This document shows, one piece after another, positions 1-8,811 of a DNA stretch of 64,000 nt (positions within the stretch are counted from its first letter, which is position 1; every line of letters begins with the position of its first letter). The stretch comes from Neobacillus niacini (GTDB lineage Bacteria; Bacillota; Bacilli; Bacillales; Cytobacillaceae): the NCBI RefSeq assembly GCF_023715415.1, contig NZ_JAMBOB010000001.1:558001-622000 (forward strand). The letters are read 5' to 3'. The position numbers and the translations under genes were made by a program. The notes below the pieces were generated by a model. The model was not told where the DNA came from. It ran no database searches and saw nothing but the letters and a program-made list of their open reading frames with translations.

Positions 1-1579
1 TATTTGATGCGCCTGATTCTAGCTCCAATAATTCTTTTTCTGCCAAAGGAATTTGACCATGTCGAAGCTCAGCAGCACGGTTTAAATCATATTTATCTTC
101 AGCTTGCTGTAGTTCTCTTCGAAGTTTCTCTAGCTGTTCCCTTTTTTCCTGCAATTTTTGTATTCCTTGTTTCTCATGGAGCCATCGAGCCTTCATGCTG
201 TTTGCTTGATCCTTTAACTCAGCAAGCTCCTTTAAAAGGGACTCAAGTCTTTTTTTACTTGCATCATCCTGCTCTTTCCTTAAGGCTGCCTCTTCTATTT
301 CCAACTGCATCACCCTGCGCGTTACCTCATCTAGTTCTGTTGGCATCGAATCAATCTCAGTCCTGATTAACGCACATGCCTCATCTACTAAATCTATCGC
401 TTTATCAGGCAGAAAGCGGTCAGTAATATACCGGTCTGATAATGTAGCTGCTGCAACAAGTGCATGGTCATGGATTTTGACACCGTGGTGAACCTCGAAT
501 CTTTCTTTTAAACCACGTAAAATGGAGATTGTGTCCTCCACATTAGGTTCTTGAACAAGTACTTGTTGAAATCTACGTTCAAGTGCTGGGTCTTTTTCAA
601 TATATTTTCGGTGTTCATCAAGTGTAGTTGCCCCAATACAATGAAGCTCACCACGAGCTAACATTGGTTTTAACATATTCCCAGCGTCCATAGCCCCATC
701 CGTTTTTCCTGCTCCGACTATGGTGTGCAGCTCATCAATGAATAACAGGATTTGTCCTTCACTTTTTTTTACCTCATTCAATACTGCTTTTAATCTTTCC
801 TCAAATTCACCTCTAAACTTGGCTCCCGCAATAAGTGCACTCATGTCTAATGAAAAAATGGTTTTATCCTTTAACCCCTCTGGAACATCTTTTCTTACAA
901 TACGCAGGGCCAGCCCCTCAACGATGGCAGTTTTTCCTACTCCAGGCTCCCCAATCAATACAGGATTATTTTTTGTCTTCCTCGATAATATTCTGATAAC
1001 ATGACGGATTTCAGCGTCTCTTCCAATTACAGGATCTAGTTTGCCTGCCTTTACTTCGGCCACAAGGTCCCTTCCATATTTATTGAGCGCATCGTAAACA
1101 GCCTCAGGATTTTGTGATGTCACCCTTTGGTTCCCCCTTATTTCCTTAATTGCGGACAGGATATATTCCGCTGTTTTTCCATTCGATTTTATTATTTTTC
1201 CCATTTCCGAATCTTTATCGTAGCAAGCAGCTAATAAAATATGTTCGATAGAAATAAAGTCATCAGAAAACTTTGCAGCAAATTCCTCTGCAGTAACAAA
1301 AAGTCGTTGCAGCTTGGACGTAATGTAGAGCTTTCCGTGCTCAGCACCGCTTCCAGTAACCTGCGGCTTTTTATTAAGGGCAGTCTGCAAAGCTTTTTCT
1401 ATGGTTTCTGTTCGAATATCTGCTTTCTCTAATATAGCTTTTAATAAACTATCCTCTTGACGCAGAAGTGTTAAGAATAAATGAAGTTCATCTACCTCTT
1501 GATGGCTGTTTTTTATAGCTAGGGACTGGGCATCGATAATTCCCTTTTGCAACCGCTCTGTCATACGATTTAAATCCAT
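1..1579 (-). CDS. clpB: ATP-dependent disaggregase ClpB (N-terminal 526 residues; rest lies beyond the window)
   Basis: The reverse strand encodes the Hsp100 disaggregase that, with DnaK, extracts proteins from aggregates in the cytoplasm. Visible in order are the Clp N-domain (it begins [11 protein letters not shown]), the first AAA+ domain with Walker A GEPGVGKT near residue 208, and the start of the charged middle coiled coil. The second AAA+ domain is cut off by the window edge. The ATG at 1579 follows an AAAGGAG ribosome site. A CtsR-type operator just upstream suggests heat-shock control. The frame is open throughout and there is no sign of decay. Confidence 0.95.
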   Translation of the reverse strand, partial: MDLNRMTERLQKGIIDAQSLAIKNSHQEVDELHLFLTLLRQEDSLLKAILEKADIRTETIEKALQTALNKKPQVTGSGAEHGKLYITSKLQRLFVTAEEFAAKFSDDFISIEHILLAACYDKDSEMGKIIKSNGKTAEYILSAIKEIRGNQRVTSQNPEAVYDALNKYGRDLVAEVKAGKLDPVIGRDAEIRHVIRILSRKTKNNPVLIGEPGVGKTAIVEGLALRIVRKDVPEGLKDKTIFSLDMSALIAGAKFRGEFEERLKAVLNEVKKSEGQILLFIDELHTIVGAGKTDGAMDAGNMLKPMLARGELHCIGATTLDEHRKYIEKDPALERRFQQVLVQEPNVEDTISILRGLKERFEVHHGVKIHDHALVAAATLSDRYITDRFLPDKAIDLVDEACALIRTEIDSMPTELDEVTRRVMQLEIEEAALRKEQDDASKKRLESLLKELAELKDQANSMKARWLHEKQGIQKLQEKREQLEKLRRELQQAEDKYDLNRAAELRHGQIPLAEKELLELESGASN

Positions 1580-1591
1580 CCTTTTCACTCC

Positions 1592-1608
1592 TTTGACCAT
1601 TATTGACC
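1592..1608 (-). promoter_or_regulatory. CtsR-type operator of clpB
   Basis: The reverse strand reads GGTCAATAATGGTCAAA, two heptads of the CtsR class (A/GGTCAAA) separated by three bases, with one mismatch in the first heptad. It lies between a TATAAT hexamer (1620-1625) and the clpB ribosome site, where a repressor would block transcription. The assignment rests on the known CtsR consensus of Firmicutes; ctsR itself is not in the window. Confidence 0.8.
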
Positions 1609-1619
1609 TTTATAAATTT

Positions 1620-1625
1620 ATTATA
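1620..1625 (-). promoter_or_regulatory. -10 hexamer of clpB promoter
   Basis: A perfect TATAAT on the reverse strand lies 12 bases upstream of the CtsR-type operator. No good -35 element is visible at 16-18 bases. Confidence 0.5.
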
Positions 1626-1644
1626 TACGAATATGTACTCAAAT

Positions 1645-1678
1645 ATAAAATAAAAGCCATCCGCTGGGGATGACTTTT
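1645..1678 (-). terminator. Terminator of yjzC
   Basis: A stem of about 10 base pairs with one mismatch (AAAGTCATCC / GGATGGCTTT on the reverse strand) is followed by a T-rich run. It begins 10 bases after the yjzC stop and separates yjzC from clpB. Confidence 0.7.
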
Positions 1679-1687
1679 ACAAATGTA

Positions 1688-1867
1688 TTAAGGTTTACGC
1701 TGGTAAGTCCAAATGCGTTCGTCGTTTGACGATTCAGGAAACTTGTCTCCTGCTTTAAGTTTTATTTTCTTTGGATTGTTAACAGTAGAGCCTGTGTCAC
1801 CAATTTCTATATACACACCATTATTTGGTGCCTTTTGTCCAGATTTAAACTGACGATTTTGACCCAT
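1688..1867 (-). CDS. yjzC: YjzC-like small conserved protein (59 aa)
   Basis: This 59-residue hydrophilic protein begins MGQNRQFKSGQKAPNNG and ends TYQRKP. It resembles the YjzC family of Bacillus, which has no established function. The ATG at 1867 has an AGGAGGG ribosome site. It is followed by its own terminator and then clpB on the same strand, an arrangement I recall from related bacilli. No signal peptide or membrane segment is visible. The family assignment is by recall of the sequence pattern. Confidence 0.8.
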   Translation of the reverse strand: MGQNRQFKSGQKAPNNGVYIEIGDTGSTVNNPKKIKLKAGDKFPESSNDERIWTYQRKP

Positions 1868-2050
1868 TTTTGTCCCTCCTTTTCATGTACATCTTTATTA
1901 TTTCCATTTAATCTGAGGGTCATTAAAGGAATAATTATGAAATAGTTTAATTTTGACGATTGTATGAACTTATGCCACAATCATTGATATATAAGCTTAG
2001 TTTTCAATATAATTATAGTATTATCTACCCCTTTAAAGGTGGTTATTCTT

Positions 2051-2743
2051 ATGCAGTCAATAAAAGAAATACCTGTAAAGTTAACACAACTGTTTGAAAC
2101 GGTTCACCATATGAAGAAAATTGAAAAAGGCACTTTTCTGTTCCAGGAAGGTTCCGCAGGTACTGAACTATATATCGTTCAAAGTGGAATCATTCAAATC
2201 AGCAAGATTATCCCTGATGGCCGTGAACTCACACTAAGAATGTGTTCAAGAGGAGACTTTATTGGAGAACTGGATTTATTTTCTCCAGCCCCTAAGTATT
2301 TATTAAGTGCCCGCGTTGCTGAGAGCGGCGAGGTAGCTGTTATTATGAAGGATGTTCTTGAGTCGAAGCTTGCAAACAACAATGAACTCTCGCTTGAATT
2401 TATGAAATGGATGAGTATGCAGTATCGAAAAACGCAGACCAGATTTAGAGACCTTGTCCTACATGGCAAAAAAGGTGCATTGTATTCAACACTCATCCGA
2501 ATTACTAATAGTTACGGTATAAATACCAATCAAGGTATTCTGATTGAATTACCATTAACAAATCAAGAATTGGCAAATTTTTGCGGAACATCACGGGAAG
2601 TAGTCAATCGTTTGCTAAGTGATTTGAGAAAAGCAGGTATTATCTCAATTGATAAAGGGTCCATCACCATTCATGATTTAGATTATCTCAAAAACGAAAT
2701 TGACTGTGAGGACTGTTCTACAGAAATTTGTAAAATAGATTAA
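2051..2743 (+). CDS. fnr: Fnr-type oxygen-sensing Crp-family regulator (copy 1)
   Basis: This cytoplasmic transcription factor of 230 residues has a cyclic-nucleotide-binding-like beta-roll (about residues 20-110), a dimer helix and a C-terminal winged helix with the recognition segment CGTSREVVNRLL. The tail carries C-x2-C-x4-C (Cys219, 222, 227), and an Asp sits in FRDLVL at residue 134. In B. subtilis Fnr three C-terminal Cys and one Asp hold the 4Fe-4S cluster, and the spacing here is nearly identical. ATG 2051 is preferred over GTG 2039 because AAAGGTGG lies eight bases upstream. It is paralogous to the gene at 6859. It likely activates anaerobic genes nearby. Confidence 0.88.
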   Translation: MQSIKEIPVKLTQLFETVHHMKKIEKGTFLFQEGSAGTELYIVQSGIIQISKIIPDGRELTLRMCSRGDFIGELDLFSPAPKYLLSARVAESGEVAVIMKDVLESKLANNNELSLEFMKWMSMQYRKTQTRFRDLVLHGKKGALYSTLIRITNSYGINTNQGILIELPLTNQELANFCGTSREVVNRLLSDLRKAGIISIDKGSITIHDLDYLKNEIDCEDCSTEICKID

Positions 2744-2773
2744 AAAAATCGGTCACTTTGACCGATTTTTTTA
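2742..2773. terminator. Bidirectional terminator between fnr copy 1 and mobB
   Basis: The hairpin TCGGTCA / TGACCGA is flanked by A-run and T-run of seven or more bases, so it can end transcripts from both convergent genes. It overlaps both stop codons. Confidence 0.85.
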
Positions 2774-3322
2774 ATTACCAATTTCTCCTATCACATGAGC
2801 AAGTTTTATTAATTCTTTCGAGATTTCTGTCATTGCATTTTCCTCAAATATATGAAATACGGGAACCTCCAACTGTTCCCTGACCACATTTATCAAAGCA
2901 TGAGTCCAGACTAGAACTGCCTTAATGTTCGTTACATTGGAAATCAGTGAAAGGTCGTTCTCGTTTCTAAGAATCAGTAATTTGGGGTACGTTTGCTTTT
3001 TATGACCTTCGATTAAGATAATATCTGGCTTAAAAAAGTCCATAAATCTAATTTGTTCGTCAAGAGTCAAAAAGGATTCATCCGCTTGCAGGACTAGTCT
3101 CCCATCGCCTTCCACCAAAGCAGCAAGTGCTCCAGCTTTTAGATGCTTTGTCGAATCCTTTTGGGGAACAACATCTGGCCTTCCACCATGTCCATGATGC
3201 TTGATGGTAACACTTTTTATTCCTTCACTTTTTAATACCTCAATAAGTTTTAATATAAAAGTGGTTTTACCACTATTTTGGTATCCTACAACTTGATAAA
3301 TGATTGGCTTTACCAAGGCCAT
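2771..3322 (-). CDS. mobB: Molybdopterin-guanine dinucleotide biosynthesis adapter MobB
   Basis: This 183-residue P-loop GTPase starts with a Walker A of the form GYQNSGKTTF (residues 13-22), as in MobB. MobB assists MobA in attaching GMP to molybdopterin. A typical KHHGHGG segment and the IEGHKK region follow. The ATG at 3322 overlaps the end of moeA by 13 bases, so the two are translationally coupled in one operon. No mobA is present in the window, so the pathway must be completed elsewhere. Confidence 0.9.
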   Translation of the reverse strand: MALVKPIIYQVVGYQNSGKTTFILKLIEVLKSEGIKSVTIKHHGHGGRPDVVPQKDSTKHLKAGALAALVEGDGRLVLQADESFLTLDEQIRFMDFFKPDIILIEGHKKQTYPKLLILRNENDLSLISNVTNIKAVLVWTHALINVVREQLEVPVFHIFEENAMTEISKELIKLAHVIGEIGN

Positions 3323-4575
3323 TCACTGCCAGCAGGGTCTTCAAGCAACAGGATATCCACTTCATCCCCAGCTTTAAAACTTCTTGTTCCTCCTGGAAGA
3401 ATCATCAGAGAATTAGCTCCTGAAAGGCTCATGATAATATTAGATTTATCTAATCCACTTGGCGTCGCACTTAATCTGCCATCTTTTATTGAAAATGCAC
3501 TGCGGACAAATCTTGTGAATGGGTTAGCTTTTGGAAAATCAACCTCTAGAACCGCTTTTTCTTTTCTAAGATGAGGCCTAGTAGAAAACAGCATGGTACG
3601 AATAATTGGTCGAGCAAACAACTCAAAACCAACATAACAGGCAGAAGGATTTCCTGATAAACCAAACAGTAGTTTCCCTTCTAATTGAGCAACGGTTGTT
3701 ACACTTCCTGGCCTCATTGCCACTTTATTAAATAACACCTCAGCGCCAAGCTTTTCATAAATCGCAGGAAGATAATCAAAATCCCCAACAGAAACGCCAC
3801 CCGTTGTGATGAGTATATCCACTTTTTCTAAAGTATTTTTTACTGCAGTGAAACAAGTATCAAAGACATCAGGTAGCTTACCATAATAATGTACAATAGC
3901 ACCAGCCCTTTGAATTTGAGCCGCTATCATATGTGAATTACTATTTCGGATTTTACCAGGTACCAATTCCTCATCCACTTCCAGCAATTCCGTCCCAGTC
4001 GCAAATAAACCAATAATCGGTTTTTTAGCAACAGGAACTTGGTGGTAGCCAAATGTAGCCAGCATTGCTTGTATACCAGGGTTTATTAATGTGCTCTTTT
4101 TAACCAGGACTTCACCTTCTTTGGCATCTTCTCCTCGGAAGGAAACATTATCTCCCTTTTTAAAGCTTCGTTTTATCGACATATATGGTGTCCCATTTTT
4201 GTCATAGTCTTTTGCAATTTCAAACATGACCACTGCATCTGTACCTTCAGGCATCATCGCTCCGGTCATAATTCGAACCGCTTCATATTCTTTAATTGTC
4301 TTAGATGACGTCATTCCCGCACCAAGATGATCTACAACTTTAAATTCTACTGGATTATTTATGGAAGCTTCCTTCGTATCTATAGACCGGACAGCGAAGC
4401 CATCATAAGGTGCTCGATCAAAATGAGGGACATCATTTGTTGCGATTAAGTCTTCTGATAAAAAACGTCCATAACTTTCATCGATTGATACAAATTCTGT
4501 TTTACCGCTTAACTGAAATTCCATAATTTTTTTTACTGCATCCCCAATCGGGATTGGTTTTCTTCTCTCTAACAT
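3310..4575 (-). CDS. moeA: Molybdopterin molybdenumtransferase MoeA
   Basis: This protein of about 421 residues inserts molybdate into adenylated molybdopterin in the cytoplasm. Seen in order are the MoeA N-terminal region (DVPHFDRAPYDGFAVR), the MPEGTDAVVMFE segment, the MoCF/MogA-like domain with TGGVSVGDFDYLP, and LFGLSGNPSA, then the C-terminal beta domain. I chose ATG 4575 because GGAG lies eight bases upstream; a TTG at 4599 in frame has no such site. It is divergent from ric, and the Fnr-type box at 4710 lies in the shared intergenic region. Confidence 0.92.
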   Translation of the reverse strand: MLERRKPIPIGDAVKKIMEFQLSGKTEFVSIDESYGRFLSEDLIATNDVPHFDRAPYDGFAVRSIDTKEASINNPVEFKVVDHLGAGMTSSKTIKEYEAVRIMTGAMMPEGTDAVVMFEIAKDYDKNGTPYMSIKRSFKKGDNVSFRGEDAKEGEVLVKKSTLINPGIQAMLATFGYHQVPVAKKPIIGLFATGTELLEVDEELVPGKIRNSNSHMIAAQIQRAGAIVHYYGKLPDVFDTCFTAVKNTLEKVDILITTGGVSVGDFDYLPAIYEKLGAEVLFNKVAMRPGSVTTVAQLEGKLLFGLSGNPSACYVGFELFARPIIRTMLFSTRPHLRKEKAVLEVDFPKANPFTRFVRSAFSIKDGRLSATPSGLDKSNIIMSLSGANSLMILPGGTRSFKAGDEVDILLLEDPAGSEWPW

Positions 4576-4709
4576 TCCATCAACTCCTGCAGGAAACAAA
4601 TACTATGTAAATAAATATTATACATATTTCATTATAAGCCTATCTAAAAGTCTCTAATATAGCAAACATCACACCATTAAACATAAAAAATAATAAATAC
4701 TTTTGAATG

Positions 4710-4725
4710 TGTGATTCAGGTCACC
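4710..4725 (+). promoter_or_regulatory. Fnr-type binding site upstream of ric
   Basis: TGTGATTCAGGTCACC matches the Bacillus Fnr/Crp consensus TGTGA-N6-TCACA at nine of ten half-site positions. Its centre lies 29.5 bases before the -10-like TATCCT (4747-4752), which is the class II activator position near -41.5. The site could also serve divergent moeA. Confidence 0.8.
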
Positions 4726-4746
4726 CATTTTTTCAATGGAATACCT

Positions 4747-4752
4747 TATCCT
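4747..4752 (+). promoter_or_regulatory. -10 hexamer of ric promoter
   Basis: TATCCT matches four of six -10 positions and is placed exactly 21 bases after the Fnr-type box. No -35 hexamer is needed if Fnr activates. Confidence 0.55.
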
Positions 4753-4798
4753 TAAGGTAGAAATTAGAAACAGCAAACAAAAATATTAGGAGGAAAAT

Positions 4799-5500
4799 AT
4801 GATTACTTTCCCTTTTTCTACAAATACATTGGTTAAAGATATCGTAAATGAATTACCAAAAACGAGTGATGTTTTCAAGAAATTCAGAATTGACTTTTGC
4901 TGTGGAGGTAATATCCCACTTTCCGAGGCCATTGCAGCAAATGGATTAAATGAAGAAGCACTAATGAATGAATTAAAAGCAGTATTTGAAAAGTACAGTT
5001 CCACTGAAACGGACTTAGAGGTTTGGACTGCATCAGAGTCAAATACCATCATCGATCATGTTATCACCTATTATCACCGTACATCTGAAGAAGAATTATC
5101 ACTGCTTAGCCCTTATGTTACCAAGGTTTCTCGTGTTCATGGCGATAGTCATCCAGAACTTTTAAAGGTTAATGAGCTTTTTTATGAATTCAAAAAAGAA
5201 TTAATGGAACATATGGCTAAAGAGGAAGCAATTGTATTTCCTTTAATCAAGCAACTTGCTGATGGTACGGTTGAAAATCGTGAAGAAGCGATTAATATGA
5301 TTGTTGAGCTTGAAAAGGAACATGATCATGCAGGTGAAATACTTAGACAGATTCGTGCGATTACATCTGATTATGCGCTTCCAGCTGATGCTTGCGGAAC
5401 ATACACATTAGTATACAAGCGATTAGAAGAACTAGAAGGATTAACATTTATGCATGTTCATTTAGAAAATAATATCTTGTTCCCTAGATATATTAATTAA
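4799..5500 (+). CDS. ric: Iron-sulfur cluster repair di-iron protein Ric (ScdA/YtfE)
   Basis: This 233-residue cytoplasmic protein repairs iron-sulfur clusters damaged by nitric oxide or oxidants. The N-terminal ScdA domain contains the FCCGGN motif (Cys34-Cys35). The hemerythrin-like helical bundle follows, with iron-ligand candidates in HVITYYH, HGDSHPEL, HMAKEE, EKEHDHAG and HVHLENN. The start ATG has TTAGGAGG upstream. It is a single gene with its own terminator. The Fnr-type box suggests induction under oxygen limitation, which fits nitrosative stress during nitrate or nitrite respiration. Confidence 0.92.
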   Translation: MITFPFSTNTLVKDIVNELPKTSDVFKKFRIDFCCGGNIPLSEAIAANGLNEEALMNELKAVFEKYSSTETDLEVWTASESNTIIDHVITYYHRTSEEELSLLSPYVTKVSRVHGDSHPELLKVNELFYEFKKELMEHMAKEEAIVFPLIKQLADGTVENREEAINMIVELEKEHDHAGEILRQIRAITSDYALPADACGTYTLVYKRLEELEGLTFMHVHLENNILFPRYIN

Positions 5501-5506
5501 ATGTTT

Positions 5507-5535
5507 AAAGAGGCTGAATAATTCAGCCTCTTTTT
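5507..5535 (+). terminator. Terminator of ric
   Basis: The perfect stem AGAGGCTGAAT / ATTCAGCCTCT is followed by a T run a few bases after the ric stop. Confidence 0.85.
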
Positions 5536-5541
5536 CTATGT

Positions 5542-5572
5542 AAAAAAACCTCTCTTTTGAGAAAGAGAGGTT
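5542..5572 (-). terminator. Terminator of moaA
   Basis: On the reverse strand CCTCTCTT pairs with AAGAGAGG and is followed by seven T. The stem touches the moaA stop codon. Confidence 0.85.
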
Positions 5573-6587
5573 AGCCGCCGATATAGGACATTTCTATTTT
5601 CTTGCGGTTTTTTGCTGTCTCTTCGGTTCTTTCATCTGAATACCTGTCACTTCGATTATTCCAAATAGCAGAGATTCGTTTCCTTAATTCTTCATCTGTA
5701 GCACCGTTTCTCATAAAGTTTCGAATATCATGACCATTCCCATTAAATAAACAAGTGAAAATTTGTCCATTTGCAGAAAGTCGTGAACGTGTACAGCTGT
5801 TGCAGAATGATTCTGAGACAGAAGAAATAAATCCAACATTAACATCTGTGTTCTGATAATTATATAATTTTGCGACTTCGCCAAAATAGGCAGGGTCAAG
5901 AGACTCTAATTGATAGTGCTCTTTTAATACTTCATAAATTTGCTTTTTGGTGATGACATCATCCATCTTCCAGCCATTAGAAGAACCTACATCCATATAC
6001 TCAATAAAGCGGAGCTCCAAACCATTTTTTAAACAAAAATCAGCCATTGGGATGATTTCCGAATCGTTGAGGCCTTTCTTAACGACCATATTGAGTTTTA
6101 TTTTGAGTCCTGCCCTCTTAGCTGCTTCAATCCCATCTAAGACAGGCTGAGTGCCAACACCACGACCGTTAATTTTCCCAAACAACTCATCATTTAAGGT
6201 ATCAAGGCTAATATTGACTCTTTTAAGACCAGCCTTTTTTAACTTATCAGCAAGTTTGGGAAGAAGAACTCCATTCGTCGTTAATGCAATATCTTTTAAA
6301 CCCTCAATCTGTGAAAGTTTTTCTACCAATATTGGAAGATCTCTACGAAGAAGTGGCTCACCGCCAGTTAGACGTATTTTTTCCACACCAACACTAATAA
6401 AAGCCTTTGCTATCCTCTCGATTTCCTCATATGTCAGAAGCGCACTTTTTGGCAGAAATTCAAAATCATCACCAAATTGATCGGCTGGCATGCAATATTG
6501 ACAGCGGAAGTTACAACGGTCAATTACTGAGATTCTTAAATCACGTAGAGGGCGATCTAATTTATCTTTAATAATGGTCTTTTCCAT
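5571..6587 (-). CDS. moaA: GTP 3',8-cyclase MoaA
   Basis: This 338-residue radical SAM enzyme performs the first step of molybdenum-cofactor synthesis, turning GTP into 3',8-cyclo-GTP. The N-terminal cluster motif is C-x3-C-x2-C (Cys25, 29, 32). The second cluster uses Cys262, 265 and 279 in FCNSCTRSR. The chain ends in Gly-Gly, which is essential in the family. The ATG at 6587 has GGAG nine bases upstream. It lies between ric and fnr copy 2. Partner moaC is absent from the window. It probably supplies cofactor to molybdenum or tungsten enzymes such as the oxidoreductase at 22176. Confidence 0.95.
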   Translation of the reverse strand: MEKTIIKDKLDRPLRDLRISVIDRCNFRCQYCMPADQFGDDFEFLPKSALLTYEEIERIAKAFISVGVEKIRLTGGEPLLRRDLPILVEKLSQIEGLKDIALTTNGVLLPKLADKLKKAGLKRVNISLDTLNDELFGKINGRGVGTQPVLDGIEAAKRAGLKIKLNMVVKKGLNDSEIIPMADFCLKNGLELRFIEYMDVGSSNGWKMDDVITKKQIYEVLKEHYQLESLDPAYFGEVAKLYNYQNTDVNVGFISSVSESFCNSCTRSRLSANGQIFTCLFNGNGHDIRNFMRNGATDEELRKRISAIWNNRSDRYSDERTEETAKNRKKIEMSYIGG

Positions 6588-6858
6588 TCATATCAACTCC
6601 ATTATTTTAAAAGCGAATAATATACTGAAAGTGTACCAACGATTAATAAAAAATACTGTTACTTTATTCACTATCATAACATTTCTTTTACTATTTATTA
6701 ATGCAATCATTGAAGATTTATTTACAGTTGAACATTAAATCAGGGAGTTTTCACTATATTGTCATTGTTTACTCCGTAAAAACTTCAAAACCTACGTTAA
6801 AATAAGACTAACAAAGTTTGAAGTTAAAGGACAAACAATACCCTCGAGGTGAGAATAC

Positions 6859-7557
6859 ATGTTGACTAAAATTAAACCAACCCATTCCATAGAAATTAAA
6901 GAACTACTTAAATTTGCTGATCGGAAAATTAGAAGTGAACGAGGATCCTATCTATTCCAAGAAGGTATGCTTGCAGAAGAACTATATATTATTATCTCTG
7001 GAAAGATTCAAATCAGTAAAATTACTTCAGATGGACGTGAACTCTCTTTAAGGATATGTGGCGAAAATGATATTTGTGGAGAATTAACACTTTTTACGGA
7101 CAATCCAAGGTATTTACTAAGTGCTAGAGTTCTAGAGGAAGGTGAAATCGTCGCTATCAAAAAAGATGTAATCGAAAGTGAAATATTTCAAAATAGTAAG
7201 CTGGCCTTTGAATTTATGAAATGGATGAGTGACCATTTCCGTAAAACCCAGACAAAATTTCGTGACCTTGTCTTAAATGGCAAACGTGGAGCACTCTTTT
7301 CTACGTTAATTCGGATGTCTAATAGCTATGGTATTCATAAAGAAAATGAAATATTAATTGATTTACCATTAACGAATCAGGAACTTGCAAACTTTTGCGG
7401 AACTTCAAGAGAGAGTACAAATCGTATCCTAAGTGAATTGAAAAAAGATAAAAAAATAAGTATCAAAAAGGGAAAGATTTCTATTTTAGATCTTCAATAT
7501 TTAAAAGATGAAATTGGCTGTGAAAATTGCCCAGCCGTATATTGCAGTATTGAATAA
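6859..7557 (+). CDS. Fnr-type oxygen-sensing Crp-family regulator (copy 2)
   Basis: This 232-residue paralogue of the regulator at 2051 is clearly similar over its whole length. It has the beta-roll domain, the FRDLVL segment with Asp136, the recognition helix CGTSRESTNRIL and the C-x2-C-x4-C tail (Cys221, 224, 229) expected for a 4Fe-4S cluster. The ATG follows CGAGGTGAG. I see no Fnr box in the 271-base region between it and divergent moaA. The two copies differ in the recognition helix (REVVNRLL versus RESTNRIL), so their targets may overlap but need not be identical. Confidence 0.87.
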   Translation: MLTKIKPTHSIEIKELLKFADRKIRSERGSYLFQEGMLAEELYIIISGKIQISKITSDGRELSLRICGENDICGELTLFTDNPRYLLSARVLEEGEIVAIKKDVIESEIFQNSKLAFEFMKWMSDHFRKTQTKFRDLVLNGKRGALFSTLIRMSNSYGIHKENEILIDLPLTNQELANFCGTSRESTNRILSELKKDKKISIKKGKISILDLQYLKDEIGCENCPAVYCSIE

Positions 7558-7560
7558 ATA

Positions 7561-7600
7561 AATGGAAGCAATCACAAATGATTGCTTCCATTTATTTTGA
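7561..7600. terminator. Bidirectional terminator between fnr copy 2 and the radical SAM gene
   Basis: AATGGAAGCAATC pairs with GATTGCTTCCATT around a five-base loop, with a T-rich side on the + strand. It serves both convergent genes. Confidence 0.8.
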
Positions 7601-8728
7601 TTATGATTGTGCCTGTTTTTCTCTCATGGCTTTTGGAATATAAACACAGAATGGTTCACTTTCTAGGTAATCTCCAGTCATTGCATAAGCCCTTGACCTT
7701 GAACCGCCGCATACATGGCGGAATTCACAAACACCACATTTCCCTTTATAGAGATCTGGATTTCTTAGCGATTTAAAAATTGGTGACTCGCGATAAATCT
7801 CCGCTATCGGAGTTTCACGAACATTTCCTGCTTTCACAGGTAATAAGCCGCTTGGGTATACGTCCCCAATATGTGAGATGAAGACAAATCCATTACCATC
7901 ATTAACACCTTTAGGTGCTCGTCCCAGACCGTCAATTGATCCTGTTAATCCCTGTTCTGTTAAAGCACTTAAATAATTTATCTCATCTGTCTGATCTTTT
8001 GCTTCACGCATCTTTTGTTGAATAACAACACGACGGTAATGCTGGGCAGCGGTTGTCTTAATATCAAAGGAAACCCGTTTACTTAGGTCATATAGCCATC
8101 TGAACACTTTCTCATGCTCAACAGGTGAAATCATATCTGACTCTTGACCTCTGCCTGTTGGAACAAGGAAAAAGACACTCCAAAGTACACAGCCTAAATC
8201 CTCAACCATTTTTGCCATTTCATCAAGGTACTCTATATTATATCTTGATATTACTGTGTTGATTTGGATTGGAATTTCGAGTTCATGTAAGTATTTAATT
8301 CTTTCCATCGTAAGGTCGAAGGATCCCGCAGTACCACGGAAGTGATCGTGAACTTCAGCTGTTGGCCCATCAATACTAAACGCCCAGCGTGAAAGACCAA
8401 CTTCTTTCGCCTTTTCAATGGCTTCTTTTGTAACATTTGGTGTCGCACTTGGTGTCATGGACACTCTAACGCCTTTTTCAACTGCATATTTTGCAATATC
8501 AAAAACGTCTTGTCTCATTAATGGGTCACCGCCTGTAAATACAAGCATTGGATTATTCATTTCGTATATTTGATCTATTAAGTTCTTACCTTCTTCAAAT
8601 GATAGTTCACGTGGGTCTCTTTTTAATTGAGCTTCTGCACGACAATGTAAACAAGCAAGTTGACATGCACGTGTAAGTTCCCAAATTACGATAAATGGAT
8701 CTCTATTAAAATCTCGGCCAAAAGCCAT
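7601..8728 (-). CDS. Radical SAM/SPASM protein, NirJ/AhbD-like (TIGR04053-type)
   Basis: This 375-residue protein has a radical SAM cluster motif CQLACLHC (C-x3-C-x2-C, about residue 20), GGDPLMR, and a C-terminal SPASM-like cysteine set (CGVCEFRHVCGGSRSRAY then EPFC). It resembles heme-d1/alternative-heme proteins NirJ and AhbD and the TIGR04053 group, whose exact reaction I do not know. The ATG follows AGGAGG. A class II Fnr-type promoter precedes it, so it is likely made under low oxygen. Its place beside moaA and two Fnr genes suggests a cofactor or heme maturation role in anaerobic respiration; that is inference. Confidence 0.82.
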   Translation of the reverse strand: MAFGRDFNRDPFIVIWELTRACQLACLHCRAEAQLKRDPRELSFEEGKNLIDQIYEMNNPMLVFTGGDPLMRQDVFDIAKYAVEKGVRVSMTPSATPNVTKEAIEKAKEVGLSRWAFSIDGPTAEVHDHFRGTAGSFDLTMERIKYLHELEIPIQINTVISRYNIEYLDEMAKMVEDLGCVLWSVFFLVPTGRGQESDMISPVEHEKVFRWLYDLSKRVSFDIKTTAAQHYRRVVIQQKMREAKDQTDEINYLSALTEQGLTGSIDGLGRAPKGVNDGNGFVFISHIGDVYPSGLLPVKAGNVRETPIAEIYRESPIFKSLRNPDLYKGKCGVCEFRHVCGGSRSRAYAMTGDYLESEPFCVYIPKAMREKQAQS

Positions 8729-8784
8729 ATGAAACGCCTCCTAAAACGGCCATTTCAACAAAACCAAACAGCCTTATTACCCGT

Positions 8785-8790
8785 ATTATA
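8785..8790 (-). promoter_or_regulatory. -10 hexamer of radical SAM gene
   Basis: A perfect TATAAT on the reverse strand is placed 21 bases after the Fnr-type box, the same spacing as at ric. Confidence 0.75.
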
Positions 8791-8811
8791 TAGGGGATTC
8801 CACTATGGATA

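Noticed and set aside
6588..6858. Fnr box between moaA and fnr copy 2
   Set aside because: I looked for TGTGA-N6-TCACA on both strands and found no match better than chance. The region is AT-rich without another clear signal.
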